Shown: piece after piece, positions 26,831 through 35,430 of the stretch | How the letters are laid out: each line of letters opens with the position of its first letter | Position numbering within the stretch: the first letter of the stretch is position 1 | Translations under genes and position numbers: made by a program | Assembly: GCF_026003995.1 (NCBI RefSeq) | Contig: NZ_BPIG01000006.1 | Location: 33,423-97,422 of the forward strand | Direction: 5' to 3' | DNA length: 64,000 nt | Origin: Tepidiforma sp. | GTDB taxonomy: Bacteria; Chloroflexota; Dehalococcoidia; Tepidiformales; Tepidiformaceae | The notes under the pieces: model-generated | What the model saw: only the letters and a program-made list of their open reading frames with translations | Database searches by the model: none | What the model was told of the DNA's origin: nothing

Positions 26831-27589
26831 CTACCCGGCGCGCACCTCGTTGCGGAGCACCCCCGCCCCGGTCACCTCCACTTCCACCACGTCGCCCGGG
26901 TGGATTTCCGGCGGGCTGCCCGGCGTGCCGGTGTAGATGATGTCGCCCGGCGCGAGCGTCATCACCGCGCTCACGTACCGGACGATTTCCGGGATGTCGC
27001 GGATCAGCTCGGTCGAGCGGCCTCGCTGCACTTCGTGCCCGTTCACCCGGGTCGCCACCTCCAGCGCGTCGTGCCGCAGCCCGGTGACGATGGCCGGCCC
27101 GAAGACGCCGAACGTGTCGCTGCCCTTCGCCCGCCACCACTGGCCGTCGGCCTGCTGCCACGCTCGCGCCGAGACGTCGTTCCCCGCCGTGTAGCCGAAA
27201 ACCGCCGCTTCCGCCTCCTCCCGCGACGCGCCCTTCACCCGCTTCCCGATGACGATGACGATTTCGCCTTCCGGGTCGACCCGGCCGCAGTTCGGCGGCA
27301 GCACGATCGCGTCGCCCGGCCCGGCGATGCTCGAGAGCGGCTTGAAGAAGAGCGTCGGCGGGTCCGGCGCGGGCCGCCCCTGCAGGTGGCTCGCGTAGTT
27401 CAGCCCCACGCAGACGATGCTCCGCGGCTCGCACGGCGGCAGCAGCCGCACCGACGCCAGCGGCACCGTCTCGCCCGTCGGCCGCGTCCCCTCCCAGAAC
27501 GGCTCTTCGATGACCCGGATCGTCTCCCCCTCCAGCAGCCCCGCCCCGCGGCGGCCGTCCGCCCGTTCGAACCTTACGTAGAGCGCCAT
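26831..27589 (-). CDS. Fumarylacetoacetate hydrolase family protein
   Basis: 252 aa. The FAH fold is shown by SIVCVGLNYASHLQGR, PTLFFKPLSSIAGPGDAIVLP, VDPEGEIVIVIGKR, GYTAGNDVSARAWQ and the late GDIIYTGTPGSPPEIHPGDVVEVEV. Metal-binding acids are in the VDPEGE segment. Members hydrolyse or isomerise products of aromatic or keto-acid degradation; the substrate is not predictable. GGAGGAGGG upstream is a strong ribosome binding site. Ends 2 bases from the convergent EAL gene. Confidence 0.88.
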   Translation of the reverse strand: MALYVRFERADGRRGAGLLEGETIRVIEEPFWEGTRPTGETVPLASVRLLPPCEPRSIVCVGLNYASHLQGRPAPDPPTLFFKPLSSIAGPGDAIVLPPNCGRVDPEGEIVIVIGKRVKGASREEAEAAVFGYTAGNDVSARAWQQADGQWWRAKGSDTFGVFGPAIVTGLRHDALEVATRVNGHEVQRGRSTELIRDIPEIVRYVSAVMTLAPGDIIYTGTPGSPPEIHPGDVVEVEVTGAGVLRNEVRAG

Positions 27590-27688
27590 GCGCGAACCCT
27601 CCTCCGTTGCCGCTCATCCTCACTCGACAGCCGCAGCCGGGCAACCCAAACTTGCACCTGCCCTGGGAATCCCGCTTCGGAGTTCCGC

Positions 27689-28114
27689 ATGCCCGGCAAG
27701 ATGTCCCTCGACGAAATCCACGCCTTCCTCGATTCCCGCCCCGGCTGGATCGCCCTCTCCACCATCAGCCGCAGCGGCCACCCCCACACCGTCCCCATCG
27801 GCTACTTCCGCCTCGGCGAAAAAATCTACATGGGCTGCCGCAAGGGCACCCAGAAGACGAAGAACATCGAGCGCAACCCCAACGTCTCCGTCATGCTCGA
27901 ATCCGGCAGCACGATGCAGGACATCAAGGGCGTCTGCATCCAGGGCACCGGCCGCGTCATCACCGACCCCGCCGAAGTGCTCCCCCTCCGCCGCGAAGCG
28001 ATGCGCCGCCGCGGCGTCCCGGAGGACCAGCTGCCCACCGAAGCCGGCCCCGACACCGCCTACATCGAAGTCACGCCGGTGAAGTACATCTCCTGGGACT
28101 ACAGCAAGGCGTAG
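27689..28114 (+). CDS. Pyridoxamine 5'-phosphate oxidase-like flavin/F420-binding protein
   Basis: 141 aa. Split-barrel fold: PGWIALSTISRSGHPHTVPIGYFRLGEKIYMGCRKGTQKTKNIERNPNVSVMLESG. This small type includes F420H2-dependent reductases and FMN proteins, so the cofactor is open. Start ATG 27689 (MPGKMSLDEIHAF) has a CGGAG core upstream; ATG 27701 is an alternative. Confidence 0.82.
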   Translation: MPGKMSLDEIHAFLDSRPGWIALSTISRSGHPHTVPIGYFRLGEKIYMGCRKGTQKTKNIERNPNVSVMLESGSTMQDIKGVCIQGTGRVITDPAEVLPLRREAMRRRGVPEDQLPTEAGPDTAYIEVTPVKYISWDYSKA

Positions 28115-28212
28115 ACCGGCCCGCACCTCGCCCCGACCGGGGACGAACGTGGCCCTTGATACGGGAGCGGGCGATTCGGTAGGCTCCCGCCACCTCGCGA
28201 CAGGAGCCCGCC

Positions 28213-28599
28213 ATGCAGGCCGCAGCCCCCGCTCAGCCTTCGCCCATCCAGTGGTATCTCACACCCTGGAAGCGCTACGTCCTGTTCGAAGGCCGCGCCG
28301 GCCGCCCGGAGTTCTGGTGGTTCGCCCTCGGCCAGTTCATCATCGGCCTCGCCCTCGGCACCCTCGCCGTCAGCAGCAACTTCTTCAACCTGGTGTCCTT
28401 TGCCTTCTCGCTGGCAGCCCTGCTGCCGTCTATCGGCGTCACCGCCCGCCGTTTGCACGATATCGGCCAGTCCGGCTGGCTCCAGCTCATCGGGCTCATC
28501 CCGCTCGTCGGCTGGATTGCGCTCATCGTGCTCTGCGCCCAGCCGTCGAAGCCGATGCCCAACCAGTACGGCGAGGCCCCCCTCCCGCCGGCGCCCTGA
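28213..28599 (+). CDS. DUF805 family membrane protein
   Basis: 128 aa. Pattern YVLFEGRAGRPEFWWFALGQFIIGLAL, LLPSIGVTARRLHDIGQSGWLQLIGLIPLVGWIALIVLCAQP is characteristic of DUF805, with three to four TM helices. Function unknown. TAGGCT at 28180-28185 and AGGAG upstream give a leadered promoter arrangement. Confidence 0.88.
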   Translation: MQAAAPAQPSPIQWYLTPWKRYVLFEGRAGRPEFWWFALGQFIIGLALGTLAVSSNFFNLVSFAFSLAALLPSIGVTARRLHDIGQSGWLQLIGLIPLVGWIALIVLCAQPSKPMPNQYGEAPLPPAP

Positions 28600-28641
28600 C
28601 CTCGCGGCGCAGGTGCCTGCTCCCGCCCGCCGCCTGAGCCG

Positions 28642-30381
28642 CTACGCCAGCGCCGCGGCCGGCACGGGCGCCCCGTCGACCAGGTGGCCGAGCCAGCGCA
28701 GCGCGCCGGTGTCGGCCTCCAGCGGGTCCTGCCGCTCCACGTAGCGGCGCCGGTACTCCCGCGCGGCCAGCAGCTTCCCGTACCCGAGGCCCGCCAGCGC
28801 CTCCCGGTCGCCTTCGGCGGTGAGCAGGCAGGCGCACACCAGCGCTGCCAGCCGGTCGCACATCGCGGCCATCTTTGCCTCGCGTTCGTCCTCGCTCGCC
28901 TGCAGCAGCCGGTCGAACGCGGCCCGGACGCGGCCCAGTTCGCGCCGCGCGGCCTCCGCTTCGCCGCGCGCCCGCTCGTCGGCCACGCCGGCGAGCCGCG
29001 CCTCCAGCTCCCGGAAGAGCGCCTCGTGCGCACCGTTCCGCATCGCCGCCCGCGCCACGTCGAGCGCCACCACGTTCTCCGCCCCTTCCCAGATGCTCCC
29101 GAGGTGCGCGTCGCGCAGCAGCCGCGCATTCACCCACTCCTCGATGTAGCCGTTCCCGCCGCGGAGGTTCATCGCCATCCCAGCCGTCCAGCGCGCCCGG
29201 CGGCAGTTCGCGTACTTGATGAGCGGCGTGGTGATGCGCACCACCAGTTCGTCGTGCTCCGAACCGCCGTCCGCCCGGTCCAGCGCCTGCGCCGCGAACA
29301 GCACGATGGCGAGCGCCGCCTCGCTGTCGAGCACCATCTCGAACAGCTGCTCCCGCACCAGCGGGAGGTCGAAGAGCGCCCGCCCGAAGGCGGCCCGCCC
29401 GCGCGCGTGCACCGCCGCCTCCAGCAGCGACCGCCGCATCAGCGCTGCCGCCCGCATCCCGTTGCTCAGCCGGGAGACGTTGATCATCTCCGCCATCTGG
29501 GCGAACCCGCGGTCGATCTCGCCCACCACGTACCCCGTCGCACCCTCGAACTCGTACTCGCCTGTCGGCATCGACCGCGACCCGAGCTTCTCCTTCAACC
29601 GCCGGATGACGTACCGGTTCCGGCTCCCGTCCGGCAGCGTCTTCGGCACGAGGAACATCCCGAGCCCCTTCGTCCCGGCCGGCGCGCCGGTTGGCCGCGC
29701 CAGCGCGAGGTGCACGTCCGCCCCCGCGTTCGAACAGAACCACTTCTCGCCCCAGATGCGCCACCCGCCGTCGACCAGCCGTGCCTCGCACTCGCTCGTG
29801 CCGACGTCGCTCCCGCCCGTCCGCTCGGTCAGCAGCTGCGCCGACTGCATCAGCTCGCCGAATTCCGTGCTCGTCAGCCGCGGCACGTACCGCGCTTGCA
29901 GCTCCGGGGAGCCGAACATCCGCAGCACCCGTGCCGCCGAATCCGTCATCGAAATCGGGCAGAACAGCCCGAATTCCGACTGCACGAAGACATAACTGAG
30001 CGCGAACTTCACGACGTGCGGCACGCGCCCCGGCCACCCAAGCACCCCTTCCCGGTGCGACATCGCCGCGAACCCGAACCGCGAAAAGCCGAGCCGCTGC
30101 ATCTCCACGAACGCCGGGTGATAGACGACCTCGTCCACCCGCTGGCCGAGCCGGTCATGCGTGCGCAGCACCGGCGGGTTCGCGTCCGCGACGGCCGCCA
30201 GCTCATCCAGCTCGTCGCCCGCGCAGCGGCCCACCTCGCGGAGGAGCGGCACCGCCCGCTCCGCATCGGCTGGCTCCGCGTACGCCCGCAGCGCCCGTTC
30301 GAGGTTCGGGTCCGCCTCGAAAAAGTTCAGCCCCCGGGTCGAGGGCATCGCGCGGTTCGAAGGTGTGGTCACGGTCGTCAT
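28642..30381 (-). CDS. AidB-like acyl-CoA dehydrogenase
   Basis: 579 aa, longer than ordinary acyl-CoA dehydrogenases (about 380-400). The N-terminus GLNFFEADPNLERALRAYA and the core SAQLLTERTGGSDVGTSECEA, GEKWFCSNAGADVHLALARP and NLRGGNGYIEEWVNARLLRDAHLGSIWEGAENV match the AidB subgroup. AidB of E. coli is a flavoprotein of the adaptive response to alkylation; most homologues are uncharacterised. Its promoter is shared back-to-back with the galactokinase gene. An alkyltransferase-like protein at 35.4-35.7 kb is the only other alkylation-related gene nearby. Confidence 0.85.
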   Translation of the reverse strand: MTTVTTPSNRAMPSTRGLNFFEADPNLERALRAYAEPADAERAVPLLREVGRCAGDELDELAAVADANPPVLRTHDRLGQRVDEVVYHPAFVEMQRLGFSRFGFAAMSHREGVLGWPGRVPHVVKFALSYVFVQSEFGLFCPISMTDSAARVLRMFGSPELQARYVPRLTSTEFGELMQSAQLLTERTGGSDVGTSECEARLVDGGWRIWGEKWFCSNAGADVHLALARPTGAPAGTKGLGMFLVPKTLPDGSRNRYVIRRLKEKLGSRSMPTGEYEFEGATGYVVGEIDRGFAQMAEMINVSRLSNGMRAAALMRRSLLEAAVHARGRAAFGRALFDLPLVREQLFEMVLDSEAALAIVLFAAQALDRADGGSEHDELVVRITTPLIKYANCRRARWTAGMAMNLRGGNGYIEEWVNARLLRDAHLGSIWEGAENVVALDVARAAMRNGAHEALFRELEARLAGVADERARGEAEAARRELGRVRAAFDRLLQASEDEREAKMAAMCDRLAALVCACLLTAEGDREALAGLGYGKLLAAREYRRRYVERQDPLEADTGALRWLGHLVDGAPVPAAALA

Positions 30382-30386
30382 GCCCG

Positions 30387-30393
30387 GATAATA
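30387..30393. promoter_or_regulatory. Shared symmetrical -10 element for a divergent leaderless pair
   Basis: The sequence GGATAATACC reads GATAAT on the plus strand (30387-30392), 6 bases before GTG 30399, and TATTAT on the minus strand (30393 to 30388), 6 bases before ATG 30381. The two start codons are only 17 bases apart with this AT-rich core between, so both transcripts should be leaderless and mutually exclusive at any instant. Confidence 0.6.
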
Positions 30394-30398
30394 CCCCT

Positions 30399-31646
30399 GT
30401 GGACCCCGCTGCGGCCGCAGCCGCTCTCTTCCGCTCGACCTTCGCCGCCGAACCTGCCGCCGTCGCCGTCGCCCCCGGCCGCGTCAACCTCATCGGCGAA
30501 CACACCGATTACAACGGCCTGCCCGTCCTCCCCTTCGCCATCGGCCAGTCGACGGCCGTTGCCGTCGCGCCGTCGGAAGCCCCGCTGCTCGAGGCCGTCT
30601 CGCGCGAATTCCCCGTTCCCGCCCGCCTGCCCCTCGATGCCGGCCCGGCGGCCTGCGCCGAACCGTGGCACCGCTACCTCGCGGCCGCGGCCGCGGTCCT
30701 CGGTCCCCGTCTTCCCGGCCGGGGTGCGCGCATCGCCGTCGCCAGCGACCTCCCCGCTGCGAGCGGCCTCAGCTCCTCCAGCGCGCTCACGGTCGCCCTC
30801 CTGCTGGCCCTCGATGCCGCCTTCGGCCTCGGCCTCGGCCGCGCCGAACTCGCCGGGCTCGCCGCGCAGGCCGAACGCCTCGCCGGCGCCGAGACCGGCG
30901 GCATGGACCAGCAGGTGATCGCGTTCGCCGAAGCCGGGGCGCTCCTCCGCATCGACTTCCTGCCGCCGGCGATGCGCGCCGTGCCGGTCCCCGCCGGCTG
31001 GGCGTTCGTCGTCGCCTCCTCCGGGCAGCCGGCGCCGAAAGGCGGCGGCGCCCGCGACGCCTACAACGAACGCGTCGTCGCGACGCGCATCGCCGCCGCA
31101 CTCCTCGCCGACATGCTCGGCGCCGAGATCGAGGGCACGCCCCTCCTCGGCCACGTCGCCGCCATCGATGCCGCGCCGGTGCTCGTCGATGAGCTCCCGG
31201 CGCGCAGCTCCGCGCGAAAGGCCGCGGCTACGGCGGGCGTCCCCCTCGAGCGCCTCGTCACGCTCGCCGCCGGCACCTTCGACCCCGATGCACAGCTCCC
31301 GGTCCGCGGGTACGCCCGCCACGTCCTCGCCGAGGCCGAGCGGGTCGACCTCGCGTGCGCTGCCGTCGAAGCCGGCGACCTCGCCGCCCTCGGCGAGCTG
31401 ATGGCTGCCTCCCACGCCTCGCTCCGCGACGACTACCGCTGTTCGACGCCCGCCCTCGACGCCCTCGTAAAGGCCATGACGAAGGCCGGCGCCGCGGGCG
31501 CACGCCTCACCGGCGCAGGCTTCGGAGGCTTCGCCATCGCCGTCTGCGAGCGCGGCCGCGAGCAGGCCGTCATCGACGCAGCCGTCGCGGCGGCCGGCGG
31601 CCCCGCCTTCGAGGTCGCGCCCTCCGCCGGGGCCCGGCTGGCATGA
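30399..31646 (+). CDS. galK: Galactokinase-type GHMP kinase
   Basis: 415 aa from GTG 30399. The galactokinase signature GRVNLIGEHTDY is at residues 27-38, the GHMP ATP loop PAASGLSSSSAL at 119-130, the catalytic aspartate in GGMDQQ (D170), and TGAGFGGFAIAV near the C-terminus. It phosphorylates the C1 of galactose or a close relative. First gene of a run with a nucleotidyltransferase and a GH36 alpha-galactosidase; overlaps the next gene by 4 bases. Confidence 0.88.
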   Translation: MDPAAAAAALFRSTFAAEPAAVAVAPGRVNLIGEHTDYNGLPVLPFAIGQSTAVAVAPSEAPLLEAVSREFPVPARLPLDAGPAACAEPWHRYLAAAAAVLGPRLPGRGARIAVASDLPAASGLSSSSALTVALLLALDAAFGLGLGRAELAGLAAQAERLAGAETGGMDQQVIAFAEAGALLRIDFLPPAMRAVPVPAGWAFVVASSGQPAPKGGGARDAYNERVVATRIAAALLADMLGAEIEGTPLLGHVAAIDAAPVLVDELPARSSARKAAATAGVPLERLVTLAAGTFDPDAQLPVRGYARHVLAEAERVDLACAAVEAGDLAALGELMAASHASLRDDYRCSTPALDALVKAMTKAGAAGARLTGAGFGGFAIAVCERGREQAVIDAAVAAAGGPAFEVAPSAGARLA

Positions 31647-32389
31647 GCGCGCGGCAGGCCGTCATCCTCGCCGCTGGCCGCGGCACCCGCCTCGGCCCGC
31701 TCACCGCCGACACGCCGAAGCCGCTCCTCCCGCTCGCCGGCCGCCCGCTCCTCCTCCACACCCTCGACGCGCTCGCTGCTGCCGGCATCGCATCGGCCGT
31801 GGTCGTCGTCGGCTACCTCGGCGACCGCATCGTGGACGCCCTCACCGCCGCGCCGCCGCCCGGCCTCGAGCTCCGTTTCGTCCGCCAGGAGCGGCTCGAA
31901 GGCACGGCGCGCGCCGCGGCCCTCGCCCGCCCCCACCTCGCCCCCGGCCCCTTCCTCGTCACCTGGGGCGATGTCTACCTCGACCCGGAGAGCTACGCCG
32001 CCCTCCTCGGCGCCGCACCCGGCAGCGACGGCGCTCTCCTCGTCAACCCGGTCGATGACCCGTGGGCCGGCGCCGCCGTCTACGTCGACGATGCCTTCCG
32101 CGTCACCCGCATCGTCGAAAAGCCGCCCCGCGGCACCTCCGCGACCCCATGGAACAACGCTGGCCCGGCCGTCCTCGGCGCGTGGCTCTGGCCGTTCGTC
32201 GAGGCGCTCGAGCCGTCGTCCCGCGGCGAATACGAGCTGCCCCGCGCCGTCGCCGCCGCGATCGAAGCCGGCCGGACGGTCCGCGCCGTGCCCGTCCGCG
32301 GCGCCTGGTTCGATATCGGCACGCCCGAATCGCTCGAGGCCGCCCGCCGCTACGCCGAAGCCCGCCGGGGCGGTAAGGTTCACCCGTGA
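31643..32389 (+). CDS. Sugar-phosphate nucleotidyltransferase
   Basis: 248 aa. N-terminal signature AVILAAGRGTRLGPLTADTPKPLLPLAGRPLL, a catalytic WGDVYLD, PWNNAGPAVLGAWLW, and GAWFDIGTPESLEAARR. This is the nucleotidyltransferase family (glucose-1-phosphate thymidylyl-/mannose-1-phosphate guanylyl-like). Position between galactokinase and alpha-galactosidase, with 4-base overlaps on both sides, suggests it uses the galactose 1-phosphate made upstream; that is inference. Confidence 0.85.
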   Translation: MSARQAVILAAGRGTRLGPLTADTPKPLLPLAGRPLLLHTLDALAAAGIASAVVVVGYLGDRIVDALTAAPPPGLELRFVRQERLEGTARAAALARPHLAPGPFLVTWGDVYLDPESYAALLGAAPGSDGALLVNPVDDPWAGAAVYVDDAFRVTRIVEKPPRGTSATPWNNAGPAVLGAWLWPFVEALEPSSRGEYELPRAVAAAIEAGRTVRAVPVRGAWFDIGTPESLEAARRYAEARRGGKVHP

Positions 32390-34326
32390 CCACCCTGCCC
32401 TGGGACCTCTGGCTCGCTCCCGACGGCCTGCCGCCCGGCCTCGACTGCACCTTCGACTACGACGAGGCCGCCGGCGAGCTCCGCATCACCCTGTCGAACA
32501 CCGGCGGCGAACCGGCTGCCCCGCGCGACATCCGCCTCGCGGCGCAGCTCGAGGCCCCGGCCGCCGACGGCTGGCTCTGGGTCCACGGCCGCTACATGCA
32601 GATGGACGCCCTCGTCCGCAACTTCGGCGCGCCCGCCGCCGAGGGCTACGACGGCCGCTTCGCTCGCCCTTCCGGCGACGCGGTGACCTACACCAGCCGC
32701 GACCAGGCAGTCCTCTGGCTCCCCTCGCAGCCCGCGCCAGCGCTCCTTGCCGCCTGCCTCCAGCCGGACCGCTTCTTCTTCGACGTCGAAGTCACGCTCG
32801 ACGCTTCGGAGTCTGCCGTCACCGGCATCGCCCTCGTCTACGACGTCGACGGCCTCGTCCTCGGCCCCGGCGAATCGGTCCAGCTGCCGCCTGTCGCCCT
32901 CCGCGAAGGCCGCGACCCCCTCGAGCTCATCGAACGGTACGCCGACGACGTCGCCGCTCGCATGGGCGCCCGTGTCCCGGAGCGCGTCCCGACCGGCTGG
33001 TGCAGCTGGTACTACTTCTACGACCGCGTCTCCGAGGCCGACGTCCTCGCCAACCTCGAGGAGATGGTCCGCGAACGCCACCCCGCCGAGGTCGTGCAAA
33101 TCGACGACGGCTACCAGTCGCACACCGGCGACTGGCTGACGCCGAACGCGAAGTTCCCCTCCGGGATGGCCGCGCTCGCCGCCCGCATCCGCGAAGCCGG
33201 CTACCGGCCCGGCCTCTGGCTCGCCCCCTTCGTCCTCAACGAGCACTCCGCCGCCCTGCGCGACCACCCGGAGATGGTCCTCCGGACGCCCGGCGGCGAA
33301 ACCGTCTTCGTCCAGACCTGGCTCGGCCGCTGCGCCGTCCTCGATTGCACCCACCCCGAAGCCGAGGCCTGGCTCCGCAACGTCATCCGCACCGTCGTCC
33401 GCGACTGGGGCTACAGTTACCTCAAGCTCGATGCCTGCTCCTACGCGGCGCGGCCTGCTTCGACCGTCCGCTACTACCGGCCCGGCACCACGGCGCTCGC
33501 CAACCTCCGCCGCGGCCTCGAAATCATCCGCGAAGAAGCCGGCGACGATACCTTCCTCCTCGGCTGCACCTGCCACTTCGGCCCCGCCATCGGCCTCGTC
33601 GACGCCATGCGCGTCGGCCCGGATGTCAAAGAAACCTGGGCCGCCGGACCCAACCCCTCCGTCCGCCACGCCATGCGCCTCACCCTCCAGCGCAACTGGA
33701 TGCACCGCCGCTGGTGGGTCAACGACCCTGACTGCCTCATCGTCCGCGACACCGACACCGAGCTGACGGAGGCCGAGGTGCGCTTCCTCGCGACCGGCAT
33801 CGCCCTCTCCGGCGGTATGGTCGTCGCCAGCGACGACCTCCCGAAGCTGCCGCCGGCCCGCCGCGAGATGGCGCTCGCCCTCTTCCCGCCCGCCGGCGTC
33901 GCCGCCCGGCCGGTCGAGCCCGGCGACGGCCCCGCGCCCCGCGCCTGGCGCGCCGACCTCGGCGACGGCCGCGCCCTCGTCGGCGTCCTCAACTGGTCCG
34001 ATGAGCCGCTCTGGGTGCCGTGGACCGAACTCCTCCGCCCCGGCGAGGTCGGCTTCGACGTCTGGAACCGGCGCCCCCTGCCGATGGGCGATGTCTACCT
34101 CCGCCCCCACGAAGGCACGCTCTGGCAGGTCTACGCCCCGGCGCGCACCCCGCGCCTCGTCGGCGATTCCGGCCACGTCACCTCGGCGGGGCTCTTCCAG
34201 CGGCCCGTCAGCGGCCGGCTCCAGCTCCGGAACGATCGCTCTTACCCGCGGACCGTCGCCGTCCTCCACCGCGGCTACACGCGCGTCGTCGAGCTGGCGC
34301 CCGGCGAAGCCCGCTGGTTCGACTAG
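32386..34326 (+). CDS. GH36 family alpha-galactosidase
   Basis: 646 aa from GTG 32386. The GH36 hallmarks are PTGWCSWYYFYDRVSEADV, IDDGYQSHTGDW, RPGLWLAPFVLN, the nucleophile in YLKLD (D349) and the acid/base in RVGPDV (D413). The N-terminal beta-sandwich is shorter than in 700+ aa family members. No signal peptide, so it would act on sugars taken up into the cell, such as melibiose or raffinose, or on a glycoconjugate. No transporter is in the operon. Confidence 0.87.
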   Translation: MTTLPWDLWLAPDGLPPGLDCTFDYDEAAGELRITLSNTGGEPAAPRDIRLAAQLEAPAADGWLWVHGRYMQMDALVRNFGAPAAEGYDGRFARPSGDAVTYTSRDQAVLWLPSQPAPALLAACLQPDRFFFDVEVTLDASESAVTGIALVYDVDGLVLGPGESVQLPPVALREGRDPLELIERYADDVAARMGARVPERVPTGWCSWYYFYDRVSEADVLANLEEMVRERHPAEVVQIDDGYQSHTGDWLTPNAKFPSGMAALAARIREAGYRPGLWLAPFVLNEHSAALRDHPEMVLRTPGGETVFVQTWLGRCAVLDCTHPEAEAWLRNVIRTVVRDWGYSYLKLDACSYAARPASTVRYYRPGTTALANLRRGLEIIREEAGDDTFLLGCTCHFGPAIGLVDAMRVGPDVKETWAAGPNPSVRHAMRLTLQRNWMHRRWWVNDPDCLIVRDTDTELTEAEVRFLATGIALSGGMVVASDDLPKLPPARREMALALFPPAGVAARPVEPGDGPAPRAWRADLGDGRALVGVLNWSDEPLWVPWTELLRPGEVGFDVWNRRPLPMGDVYLRPHEGTLWQVYAPARTPRLVGDSGHVTSAGLFQRPVSGRLQLRNDRSYPRTVAVLHRGYTRVVELAPGEARWFD

Positions 34327-34329
34327 CGC

Positions 34330-34815
34330 TCAGCCGCCGTACTTCACGCCCAGTTCGTCGAGCGTGAGCGGCTTCGCCTCCCGCTTCAGCACCGCGTTGG
34401 TCACCTCGCCCACCACGCAGCTGTGGTCGCCGAGGTCCACCTCGCCGACCACGCGCCCTTCCACCCAGCCCGGCGCCGCCGCGATGACCGGCGCGCCGTT
34501 GGTCGCCGCCTCCGTCTCCTGCCCGTTCACCTTCGAACCCTCGACCGTCGTCGGCTTGAAGAACGCGTAGGCGATGTCGCCCTGCCCGCTCTCGAGGAAC
34601 GAGAGCGCGAACTGCCCCGTCCGCTTCAGCAGCGCGTAGGCCCCGCTGTCCTTCTTCACGCCCATCGCCACCAGCGGCGGTGTGAACGACGTCTGCGTCA
34701 CCCAGTTGATCGCCGCTGCCGAGACCTCGTCGCCGTCCCGCACCCCGAGCACGTACAGCCCGTACGGGATCATCCGCAGCAGCGTCTTCTTCGCGGCCTG
34801 CGCCTGCTCGTCCAT
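34330..34815 (-). CDS. Flavin reductase-like domain protein
   Basis: 161 aa. FMN-binding split barrel: IPYGLYVLGVRDGDEVSAAAINWVTQTSFTPPLVAMGVKKDSGAYALLKRTGQFALSFLESGQ. Related to flavin reductases that supply FMNH2 to monooxygenases. GGAGGAG precedes the ATG. Faces the divergent PNPOx-like gene with a palindrome and overlapping -10 elements between. Confidence 0.85.
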   Translation of the reverse strand: MDEQAQAAKKTLLRMIPYGLYVLGVRDGDEVSAAAINWVTQTSFTPPLVAMGVKKDSGAYALLKRTGQFALSFLESGQGDIAYAFFKPTTVEGSKVNGQETEAATNGAPVIAAAPGWVEGRVVGEVDLGDHSCVVGEVTNAVLKREAKPLTLDELGVKYGG

Positions 34816-34830
34816 GACCGGCTCCTCCAG

Positions 34831-34840
34831 CGTTCGAACG
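34831..34840. promoter_or_regulatory. Perfect palindrome CGTTCGAACG, candidate operator
   Basis: CGTTCGAACG lies in the divergent gap between the flavin reductase and PNPOx-like genes, about where minus-strand transcription would begin. It extends to 12 of 14 matching positions. No regulator gene is adjacent. Confidence 0.35.
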
Positions 34841-34847
34841 TTGGGCG

Positions 34848-34854
34848 TATCCTA
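34848..34854. promoter_or_regulatory. Overlapping divergent -10 elements
   Basis: GTATCCTAC reads TATCCT on the plus strand (34848-34853) and TAGGAT on the minus strand (34854 to 34849). Both flanking genes have GGAGG-type ribosome binding sites, so these would be leadered transcripts. Confidence 0.45.
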
Positions 34855-34890
34855 CCCAATCGCAGCGCCGCCACGCGCCCGGAGGCTCCG

Positions 34891-35430
34891 ATGCCAGCCC
34901 TCTCGCCAGCCGAACGCGACGAATTCCTCCAGCAGCCCGGCATCCTCTGCCGCATCGCTACCGTCGACGCCGAAGGTGCGCCCCACGTCACCCCGGTCTG
35001 GTTCATCTGCGAGGACGGCGCCATCTACATCACGCCCCGCGCCGCCTCCGAGTGGCTCGACCACATCCGCCACGACCCCCGCGTCGCGCTCACCATCGAT
35101 GACCAGCACCACCCCTACCGGAAGGTCGTCATCGAAGGCGTCGCCGAGGTCGTCCGCCAGCCGGGCGACGATGCCGCCTGGCGCGACCTCTACCGCCGCA
35201 TCGCTCGCCGCTACGTCCCGCCCGAGGCCGCCGACCGGTACATCGAGGAGACCATCGACCAGCCCCGCGCGCTCATCCGCGTCCCCCTCGCCGGCGCCCG
35301 CATCCGCACGTGGCGCATGCCGCTCGAAGGCGAACCGTACCGCGGCATCTGGCACGACCGCTACTACCTTCCCGGCACGAAGCTCGCGCCCGTACCGCCC
35401 GCCGAACCGTCCGAAGGAAACCAGCGGTAG
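34891..35430 (+). CDS. PNPOx-like split-barrel protein (F420/FMN family)
   Basis: 179 aa. FLQQPGILCRIATVDAEGAPHVTPVWFICEDGAIYITPRAASEWLDHIRHDPRVALTIDDQHHPYRKVVIEGVAEVV is typical of the PNPOx-like superfamily. C-terminal half is more variable. GGAGG 8 bases before ATG 34891. Its last 67 bases overlap the convergent alkyltransferase-like gene. Confidence 0.85.
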   Translation: MPALSPAERDEFLQQPGILCRIATVDAEGAPHVTPVWFICEDGAIYITPRAASEWLDHIRHDPRVALTIDDQHHPYRKVVIEGVAEVVRQPGDDAAWRDLYRRIARRYVPPEAADRYIEETIDQPRALIRVPLAGARIRTWRMPLEGEPYRGIWHDRYYLPGTKLAPVPPAEPSEGNQR

